Notes under the pieces: generated by a model
Seen by the model: only the letters and a program-made list of their open reading frames with translations
Told to the model about the DNA's origin: nothing
Database searches by the model: none
DNA from: Asterionellopsis glacialis
Lineage: Eukaryota; Bacillariophyta; Plagiogrammaphyceae; Rhaphoneidales; Asterionellopsidaceae
Direction: 5' to 3'
Assembly: GCA_014885115.2 (NCBI GenBank)
Contig: WKLE02001227.1
Span: 1-46,926, forward strand
DNA: 46,926 nucleotides
Shown: in pieces, positions 39,720 through 46,926 of the stretch
How the letters are laid out: each line of letters begins with the position of its first letter
Position numbering within the stretch: the stretch's first letter is position 1
Position numbers and translations under genes: made by a program

Positions 39720-41240
39720 ATGGCAAAGAAGAATCGAAAGAATAAAAAGTCAAAACCATCAGAAGAATCATCATTGACGATCCAACAAGAGAAGGCTACC
39801 CAGGGAATAACAACATCCTTGTCGTCATTTTCATCTGTAAATCAAGAAAAGAAGAATCATACTAATCCATCTAAACGACAAGATGATAAGGATGACCATG
39901 GGAAAAAAGAGAAGAAAATCAGTACTACTACTACTACTACTGCTACTACTGCTACTACTACTATTACCACTGCCACCAATACGGAGAGTCAAATAACGTC
40001 AAAGATACAAGAACAAAAAAAGAAAAATAAACAAATCACTACAAAAAAGAAAAAAACAAAGATATCAAAATCATTATGGAATGCACAAAAACAATTTTTA
40101 ACTACACATGTGACAGGTGAAGAAGGTGATAATTTCTTTTCCAATCAAACAGTCACACCCGAACGTCGTGCCGAAGTATGGACCCTGCAAGCCGACATGG
40201 GTGAAACGTTGGTCAATAAATATTCATGGGCTACACCTGATCCTCGTGCCTTGCGTATATTACAAGAATTTAGTCCCTTGGTAGAAATTGGATGTGGATC
40301 CAATGCCTATTGGTGTAAATGTATGGTAGAAGTAGGTATTAATGTGATTGGATATGATATATCCACCACACATGGTGGACAAATAAGTACAGCACAACCA
40401 AAAGAAGACCGTAAGAAGAATAAGAACAAGAGTACTACTCCTGCGAGTAGCAGCAGCACTAATAGTCAGGATGAATTTCAAGTTCGTCATGGTGGACCTG
40501 AAGTATTATCTTCCAAGGAAATTCGAAAATCCAATCGTACACTGTTTCTGTGTTATCCAGATGAAGATACTCAAGACGACGAGCAGGGAGACCTTGCTGC
40601 ATCGGCATCTTCCATGGGTGCTGCATGCCTTGAACATTATCAAGGACAATATGTAATTCATGTAGGTGAATTATATGGTGATACCATAAGTTTAGATCAA
40701 GCACCATGGGGACGATCATCAGGGAGTGACTTTCAACAACGTTTAGCATCGGAATATCATTGTATATTAAAGGTTGGATTGCAAAATTGGTTACATGTGA
40801 ATGATACATTAAGTGTATGGAAACGATCGGAACAATGTTCTATAGTCTTTGCAGCAGATAGTGAGGACGAGGACGATGATGGTGAGGATGAAGAAGTTGT
40901 TTATGTTCATATCCCAAAGGATGAGAAACTTCCAACAGATATAGCAGCTCCTTGTATGGAACATTTGTTATTGAAAGACCCTCCTCTTTCGACTGATCTA
41001 AAGGTCCCTGAAAAGGGCAACAACAACAGCAACAGCAACAGCAACAATAACAATAACAACAACAACAACAACGAAAGCAATAACCATAAGTCGTCGACCA
41101 AAAAGAAGGACAACTTGTCAGCTAAGAGAGACCCCAAGTCTAAAAAGAGGAAAAAGATGCAAGATGATAGTGGTAACTATGACGACGACGATAACAGTGA
41201 TAAATCATCTAATGACGGTGAGTATGCAACTCCATGGTAA
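39720..41240 (+). CDS. Rossmann-fold SAM-methyltransferase-like protein, function unknown
   Basis: 506 aa, single exon; the ATG has a strong context (ACACCATGG). The first about 115 residues are Lys/Ser/Thr-rich low complexity with a Thr run encoded by an ACT/ACC repeat. The core (about 118-370) begins SLWNAQKQF and includes KYSWATPDPRALRILQEFSP. It then has a motif-I-like loop, LVEIGCGSNAYWCKCM (188-202), followed by GINVIGYDIS with the Asp expected to bind the ribose. Later strands read TLFLCYPDE, YVIHVGELYG and LSVWKRS. I recognise the pattern from uncharacterised eukaryotic and algal proteins. No NPPY-type catalytic motif is visible, so methyltransferase activity is unproven. An acidic stretch and an Asn-rich, Lys-rich tail (about 425-500) follow. 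Confidence 0.7.
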   Translation: MAKKNRKNKKSKPSEESSLTIQQEKATQGITTSLSSFSSVNQEKKNHTNPSKRQDDKDDHGKKEKKISTTTTTTATTATTTITTATNTESQITSKIQEQKKKNKQITTKKKKTKISKSLWNAQKQFLTTHVTGEEGDNFFSNQTVTPERRAEVWTLQADMGETLVNKYSWATPDPRALRILQEFSPLVEIGCGSNAYWCKCMVEVGINVIGYDISTTHGGQISTAQPKEDRKKNKNKSTTPASSSSTNSQDEFQVRHGGPEVLSSKEIRKSNRTLFLCYPDEDTQDDEQGDLAASASSMGAACLEHYQGQYVIHVGELYGDTISLDQAPWGRSSGSDFQQRLASEYHCILKVGLQNWLHVNDTLSVWKRSEQCSIVFAADSEDEDDDGEDEEVVYVHIPKDEKLPTDIAAPCMEHLLLKDPPLSTDLKVPEKGNNNSNSNSNNNNNNNNNNESNNHKSSTKKKDNLSAKRDPKSKKRKKMQDDSGNYDDDDNSDKSSNDGEYATPW

Positions 41241-41746
41241 CATAATGATAATAATGAAAATATCTTTCAATACCAATAAAATACACGTTTTGTGCTTTGC
41301 TTTGGTCAGGGCTCATGAGTTAGTATGTGATCGTATGGACTAAAAAGCAGTATTGCGTCGTGTGCCATCAGTCCACAACTTTGCAACTTTTCTCTTATAG
41401 AGAATAGAAGCTTGACTAGATGGAAAATCGAGTTAAATTTGAGGAATACCAAGTTAGAAAAGATTGAAGCAATACAACGTATCATTGTCAACACATCCGT
41501 AAAAAGTTTTTGCTACACATTGTGTGAATGAAGAAATGAGCAAAACACTAAACAGCGGACAGATTGGAATGGTGTGAAGTTGTAACAACAACTCTAGAAT
41601 TTCAAAATAAATTAGTAGGACATTAAAGCAAGACTCGTCATACATTATCAATTGGTCATGTCTGAAACTGGTCGGAGTCAATGGAGTGGCCATTTTAAAC
41701 AGATCTTTCAATTTTGTATAGAAACTTTGAAATGTAATAAGAATTC
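41241..41746. other. Intergenic between convergent genes
   Basis: Short AT-rich spacer holding the 3' UTRs of the Rossmann-fold gene (plus) and the small unknown gene (minus). No recognisable gene or repeat. Confidence 0.5.
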
Positions 41747-42208
41747 TTAAAGTTTCAAACCATGAAGAGGGTTAGCAGCAGTACCAACTTGATGGTCTAT
41801 AGCTGCTTCGGCAGCAAGACTATCGCAAGGACGACTGCTTCGAGTTCTGTTGTAGACAATCCTCCTCGTAATGTCCCACTGATCAATCTTGATGCGCTGA
41901 GCACTAGATTTGGAGGAGCAACAAGCCGAGCCGTGAGCTGAATTTGCAATTCGACTGTACAAGTTTACATAACTGATTTGGGTTAACAAATGGTAGTAAC
42001 CTTGACCTCTAGGTCCATTTTTGCACCAAACGTAGTTTTCTTTCAATCCATTGTCAATTTCAGATTTTTGAAATACTTTCTCGCCATCCATCATTTCATC
42101 CAAATCAAGCCACCTTTTAAAGTCAATGGGGTATCTTGCATAAGCTGAGGTAAGCTCAGGGCACGTTGCCGCAAAGGCGGCATTGGCTTCTTCTGGATCC
42201 CAACTCAT
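41747..42208 (-). CDS. Small protein of unknown function
   Basis: 153 aa from the ATG at 42208; the frame continues one codon further upstream only as GTG. The product is soluble, with no signal peptide or membrane segment. The N-terminal half is aromatic and acidic (CPELTSAYARYPIDFKRWLD, then LDEMMDGEKVF), the middle reads WCKNGPRGQGYYHLLTQISY, and the C-terminus has ACCSSKSSAQRIK and RTRSSRPCDSLAAEAAID. The ordered composition and near-normal codon use argue for a real gene. I do not recognise a family. The GPRGQGYYHLLT segment is the best handle for a homology search. It ends tail to tail with the Rossmann-fold gene. Confidence 0.6.
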   Translation of the reverse strand: MSWDPEEANAAFAATCPELTSAYARYPIDFKRWLDLDEMMDGEKVFQKSEIDNGLKENYVWCKNGPRGQGYYHLLTQISYVNLYSRIANSAHGSACCSSKSSAQRIKIDQWDITRRIVYNRTRSSRPCDSLAAEAAIDHQVGTAANPLHGLKL

Positions 42209-43238
42209 CACTTGCTTGCTTTACGTGAATAAAAAAAACGTGATTTGAAAAAAAAAAAAAAAAATTGGACTTTGTCATGTGCCGAATGTTCTATTGGTCG
42301 TACAATACCTACCTGTACCGGTAGGACTAGGACCCTAGCTAATAGTACTAAACTCTCTAGAGGAGGACTCTCTCTAGTAGTAGAGAGAGTTCATCTTCAT
42401 AACGGGACTTGGTGATGTGCAGAATGTGCTATTGGACCTTGGTCGTACGGTACCTGGGGTACGTGGTATAAACGGATGCTTCTCTACAAAAAAGTGATAG
42501 ATGTAGCATGATGGTTTTCCAGATTTCAAAATAAAAATGTACTTCTTTCCGTCGTCCTGCCCATCATTTTTAATTCTGAATCCAGAGAGGTTTTGTTTCA
42601 TATACGAGAAATAAATGTCCATCTTACGAAAAAGAATCTTAAGGTAGCGAAATTTAGCGATTTTTTATGAAAATCACACGATATTTCAGTATTCCAATCC
42701 CCTCTGCTACAATTTCAGTCGATAAATGGACTAATATGTAACATATTAGGACGTTCCTAATCTGTTTTCAACACAGAAGGTAAACATTTGATGCACCTTC
42801 TGAGGGGTTTGGGAGGTAAAACGAAAATTTGTTAAAAATAAAAAATCTAGAAATTTGTGTGGAGAACAAAAAAAAAGTGAAAATTTGGGGGGAGGCACGC
42901 AAGGGAGTGCGTGTGCTGTCAATATGACCTTAAAATGAATTGTTAGAATTTTTCATTAAAATAAACATTACTTTTGGTCTCGGTGTATGTAGTATACTAT
43001 TAGACAAAAGAATATATCAAGAACACGAACTGGGTATTGCTCTCTACTGTATTGATGTTCTGACTTTGTGTATCAGATATTCTCTAAAATGATTGTTTTC
43101 ACGCTTTGTCACATGTCCTCCCAAATGGACAGAACAACATCCCCCATCATCCCTATCATTTTGTAACGACCAGGCACATCGACACCGTTCATCTTCTCTT
43201 AATCATGCGTGAAAACAACGGGAGATACTAGAATACAA
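42209..43238. other. Intergenic
   Basis: Contains poly-A (42247-42263), a TCTCTAG palindrome group (about 42350-42390), a GGTACCTGGGGTACGT element (about 42449), and low-complexity A/G stretches near 42830-42900. An 82-codon frame at 42374-42622 (minus) has no recognisable domain. No gene accepted. Confidence 0.5.
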
Positions 43239-43568
43239 TCATATTCTTCTTGCTCGAAGATTTTGACGGTCATTCCTTGGTGGCTTGGGTTCTAGAATCG
43301 GACGAACAAAATTAGAATCAATCATTTCATCCACAAGATCAAACGGTTGCCTTACTGTGTTACTTTCGAAATATTGAACCATCATCAGACGTTCTCTTGA
43401 TATGCTAGCAAATTTATATACAATCTTCCGTGAAAGCAGAAAGTCACCATTCCGTTGTGTCCAACTAACCATTTGTGCTGTCACTACAATTATACGGAAA
43501 AGGAAATAGGCTTCAGTAACCATGGCCAAATAGGCGACGCCTATTTTCATTATCAGCCGTAGTTGCAT
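43239..43568 (-). CDS. Doubtful small membrane ORF
   Basis: 109 codons from ATG to stop. One hydrophobic N-terminal segment (GVAYLAMVTEAYFLFRIIVV) is followed by a hydrophilic, charged region (SRKIVYKFASISRERLM, DEMIDSNFVRPILEPKPPR) and a basic end. CpG and codon use look closer to coding DNA than the surrounding AT-rich sequence. I recognise no family. It could be a small single-pass protein, the 3' exon of a longer gene, or chance. Confidence 0.3.
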   Translation of the reverse strand: MQLRLIMKIGVAYLAMVTEAYFLFRIIVVTAQMVSWTQRNGDFLLSRKIVYKFASISRERLMMVQYFESNTVRQPFDLVDEMIDSNFVRPILEPKPPRNDRQNLRARRI

Positions 43569-44941
43569 GTCTGCCTTGATCTCACTGGGGCCTCCTTTTG
43601 AACACTCTCTTCCCTTTTCTGTCTTTGGCTAGTCTGAACAGAGTGTGCATTAACTAATCTCTGTGGACAAGTTTCGTAGTCCTCTATCAGAGGTGCTCAA
43701 TCGACTGTGTATGTGTAGTCCGAGTTTCTTTTCCTCCGATTTGTTCCTTGGGTTCCTCTGTGACTACCAGGTACTTCTATCTAAAGGGGATTATGAACTA
43801 GCTAGAGAGGGCCTACTTATCAAAAAGCTGAAAAGCTGAAAACCTGTACCTTTCGTGTCAAATCACTTTCTAAGTACCAGAAAATATGTATAAACATACA
43901 TACGCCGTTTTTCGTGACAACAGTACATTAAATCGCACAAACAATAAGTAAAAATGTTACTCAACGTACAGGTGCGATTTTATTTAATTTTCAAAAATTA
44001 AGCGTTGAAAATAATGTATTAAAAAAATTGGGAAAATTTATTAATGTATGTTTTTTTCTTAATTTTAAAAAACTGCTGCAACATAGTAAATGTTTTTAAC
44101 TAACCATATGTCAGATATTTTCATAAATGAAGCAGACATTACAAGCATATATTCCTGAATAATAGAATATCGGCCGTCTCGTAGGCAGGGTGTATAACGA
44201 AATGAATCCTTAATTAAAAATATTACTATGGTGGGAGAATGTCTGTCTAAGTCCCGTTTATTCACTCACTGGGAACACAGAAATCAAGCACAGGCGGTTA
44301 GGTCAGGCGGATAGATTCTTCAGTGATTCTTTGCTGCGTAGTGCCGCTGTCAACACCCACCCTCGAGACTCCGCATAGAACAAGAAAGCTGCCAAGAAAG
44401 CCCGGACGAGACACTCTTGAAAGACGACTGTGACTCCCTTCGCATCGCAAGGGTGGTCGTGTTCGCGTAACCAAAAGAGAGATATACAAGTCAGACGTTA
44501 GTCAGTTAGTCAGCAGCATCAACACCTATTTTGTTGTTTCTTCTCTATTAGAATAATTAATATTCTCAACTATACAATACATGCATTGTATATTAATTAT
44601 AATACTTTGTAGGCAATTCGAGAGATTGAATTCAATCCAATCATTGTTACACTGAAAGGAAGACCAGTTGGATTTATAATAGATATCGGAATCCCAATCC
44701 TGAATCATCTCTCTTTCTCTTTATCTCTCTCTCTCTCTCTCTTTACTACATCCATTCTTGGTTTCATTCATCTCTACGACGAAACATTTTTTTGAAAGTT
44801 TATCAGCACAGCACTCAATCATTGTTCATAAATTAATTATTTGGGTGTCGATTTATTCTTTTGGTAAACTCAAAGATTGCGAAATAACAATAATAGAAAC
44901 AACAACGGCTAACATAAACAAATTAATAAACAAATAAAAAT
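43569..44941. other. Intergenic upstream of Dsc3-like gene
   Basis: Very AT-rich at 43870-44260, then abruptly CG-rich at 44284-44480, then AT-rich with a CT microsatellite (about 44708-44742) and an A-rich leader before the ATG at 44942. One TACCAGGTA element is at about 43767. The CG-rich patch may be a promoter or a non-coding RNA; no tRNA or rRNA signature was seen. Confidence 0.5.
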
Positions 44942-46322
44942 ATGGATACTATGGATGACGAGAAAGGAGAACAAACACTTTTAAGTACATCCATTGGTCT
45001 CATGAACAATGCCAATAATATCAAAAATACAACTACTGCAAACAGCAACAACAACCACAAAGCTACATTTTCCTTAAAGGGGGAAACCATTTCGTTACGT
45101 GTGAAACCTAATAATAATGAATCCGATATACTGACGATTCAAGTTGGATTTGATGATACCGTGGAAACCTTGAAAGAAATTACACGTCATGCCCTGGGAC
45201 CCACCACGCGTAATCGATATTTACGTTTAATTTGTAAAGGTAGATTATTGGCACCAGATGATGCCAAATTAAAAGAATTTGCGGTTGTACGTGACGGTGA
45301 TGTGGTTCATGCTGTATTGGCAGCCGCAGGTGTCCGTGGTGGGCAACAAGCTGCCTTGGCACGTGCGAGCAGCAGTGGTATGAGTTCTACCTTGGGTGGT
45401 ACATCCTCGTCCTCCTCTACCTCAAGACGGTATAGAGGAACAGGTGTGGGGCATTTAGGTAGAGCTGTGCGTCCTAGTTCGGATGTATCTGATTCAGATG
45501 ATGATGGCGATGATGATGATGTTGAAGAAGGAAGAGAACGAATAGGATTTGATCGATTGCGTGGAGTAAGTTATGTCATGTGCTTTCTATCTTTTGCTGT
45601 TTTACATTTCATTCGATATCTTTGTATCAAGAATATTGATAACCAGTATGGCACACACACACATGTACATATACCTATTTGATTCAAATAATATACTGTA
45701 GCAATCACTCATTCATGTTCTGTGTCCTCCTTCCCTCACTTTCTACATTATTATTATTATTATCTTACAGTCGGGATTGTCACGTCATGAAATTACAGCT
45801 ATACGAACATACTTTTCTCGTAGTGTCGAAAGATATATGGAACAATATCCAGATGAAATTGGTACCATTGTAGGTAGTGATGGTGAGAATGATTTGCTAC
45901 AACGTCGATTATTATACGAAGATGCATGGATGTCCGTTCAAGGACCTACATCCGAATTTCGTTTAAATTTAAATCAATCGGCAGGTCCCTTATTTTTCAA
46001 TACACGTGCTCTACGAGAAAATCACAATTTTTCCCATTCTGCCATGAGACCATCGGCCACGATAGGGACAGATCGTGATTTTATATGGGGATTTCTATTA
46101 GGATTCTTTGTAGGATTTTTAATGTTGGTATGGGTATGGATGCCCGCAGTCCCCCATAAACAAAAGTTAGGTATATTAACAGGTATATCTGTGCAACTTG
46201 CACTGAGTGTCTTTCATTCCAATGAGGATACGAATGATCTTACGAATGATGACGGTGAAGGTACTGATGGCATTTCTGGTGGTAGTGGTGCAGATGATGA
46301 AATTGAGTTGGATGGAATTTAA
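44942..46322 (+). CDS. Dsc3-like ubiquitin-fold membrane protein
   Basis: Two exons, 44942-45565 and 45771-46322, with a GT-AG intron of 205 bp, give 391 aa. Residues about 42-125 form a ubiquitin-like domain (TISLRVKPNN, then VGFDDTVETLKEITRHAL, LRLICKGRLLAPDDAKLKEF, DGDVVHAVL). A Ser/Asp-rich linker follows. The splice restores GFDRLRGSGLSRHEITAIRT, the motif at the start of the DUF2407 C-terminal domain of fungal Dsc3. Two hydrophobic segments (about 311-333 and 340-357) and an acidic tail end the protein. In fission yeast Dsc3 is part of the Golgi/endosome Dsc E3 ubiquitin ligase for membrane-protein quality control. That role here is inferred. Without the splice, the first exon reads only into intron sequence. 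Confidence 0.85.
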
Positions 46323-46861
46323 AAAGGGTTGATAATCAAATTACAGTATTATCATGTAAATAGAGACAATGAAACATGTATATATAAATGATTCATTACC
46401 AAACAAACTAAAACAGTAAGAAATAAATAAATAGTAAAAGAAACCATCTTTTGTTACCCCTTGCCCTACATTGCGGAATATATTTTTCTTTGTACTCGTA
46501 AGTAAGGATAGCGAGAAAAACAAGTTATGGGTCCGATTGGAATATTATACTGTAGTCTCCTCTTCCAGTTGTAGAATAATACTAAGTGTGTGTGTCAAAG
46601 GATAAAAAATTATTGTCATATTTTGAAACTTACAACTTTCTTCAGTCTTTTCTTGACGCACCATTGTACGTATACACAATAGCAATGAACATGCTATTCC
46701 TCTAATTTAAAATGTACGATAGAGCGTATACACGCATAAATGTGCACCAACCCAAAGCTGGGTTGGCTTGTAAATTCAAATTCCAGAAACGAAATCAACA
46801 ATGTTCCTATCCAAGTTGGCGTTTCTTTTTGGTGAAGAGAGTTTAAGATATCCATGTGCAG
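46323..46861. other. Intergenic right edge
   Basis: 3' flank of the Dsc3-like gene. No further gene recognised. It ends in an inverted repeat listed separately. Confidence 0.5.
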
Positions 46862-46918
46862 AAATGACGCTAACGGGTTAGCGTTTTAGCAAATGAATCT
46901 AACCGGTTAGCGTCATTT
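46862..46918. repeat. Inverted repeat with 19-bp arms
   Basis: Arms 46862-46880 and 46900-46918 are complementary at 18 of 19 positions, with a 19-base loop. Each arm carries the core ACGCTAAC or GTTAGCGT. The left arm joins its loop into ACGCTAACGGGTTAGCGT, itself a palindrome, and the right side holds CTAACCGGTTAG. It could be a transposon end cut by the window border or a strong hairpin. Confidence 0.8.
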
Positions 46919-46926
46919 TGCTACTA

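Noticed and set aside
42208..42211. GTG start one codon upstream of the small unknown gene
   Set aside because: Nuclear eukaryotic genes normally start at ATG, and an ATG follows immediately.
44298..44489. 63-codon minus-strand ORF rich in Arg, Ser and Gly
   Set aside because: Its composition follows from the CG-rich patch. No family recognised and no start context. Kept only as an unexplained CG-rich segment.
1..46926. tRNA, rRNA or snRNA genes
   Set aside because: No B-box-like GGTTCRANNCC with a matching acceptor stem, and no rRNA core sequence, was seen by eye. A covariance-model scan could still find a small RNA.

Overview
The window is nuclear DNA of a photosynthetic stramenopile, most likely a diatom. 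Support for this: short GT-AG introns, a plastid preprotein with a GACGF-SP cleavage context typical of secondary red-lineage plastids, gametolysin-like M11 peptidases, and a eukaryotic gene set (HGH1, mitochondrial GrpE, P4H, SET, Dsc3-like). No genus is claimed. One 60-base assembly gap lies at 14599-14658.

Region 1 (0-15 kb) is a rearranged accessory segment. A decayed non-LTR reverse transcriptase (about 795-2050) is followed by two complete five-exon M11 metallopeptidase genes (3025-5196 and 11858-14010). Their exons 2, 3, 4 and 5 have identical lengths. Two broken copies of the 3' end (9616-10178 and 14981-15119) also lie here. A divergent ABC-F ATPase gene (7120-9012, minus) sits inside the array. 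The flank downstream of the first M11 gene is duplicated near the second, with its central part inverted.

Region 2 (15-26 kb) is compact and ordinary: a dsRNA-binding/proline-rich protein, HGH1, a membrane-anchored SET-domain protein, a plastid-targeted single-chain FetB-FetA (STAR2-STAR1) ABC transporter, and a membrane-anchored sulfotransferase. HGH1 and the SET gene are tail to tail with 42 bp between stop codons. The divergent dsRBD/HGH1 promoter holds an inverted pair of CRE half-sites and a telobox-like motif.

Region 3 (26-35 kb) has no convincing gene. It starts with a dense cluster of short palindromes built on TACCAGGTA/TACCTGGTA (25985-27065). Then, abruptly, comes a 7.7-kb block (about 27107-34786) with only ten CpG dinucleotides by hand count. 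That block contains a degenerate tandem satellite (about 27915-30390) with repeat spacing of about 163-209 bp. I read it as a once (or still) CpG-methylated heterochromatic island. This is the most unusual signal in the window.

Region 4 (35-47 kb) returns to genes: a secreted ShKT-prolyl 4-hydroxylase, mitochondrial GrpE, a Rossmann-fold (SAM-methyltransferase-like) protein of unknown function, a small unknown protein, a doubtful membrane ORF, and a Dsc3-like ubiquitin-fold membrane protein. Several of these carry microsatellite-encoded Asn, Asp or Thr runs. The window ends in a near-perfect 19-bp-arm inverted repeat. Apart from the M11 array, the genes look like unrelated neighbours rather than a pathway cluster.
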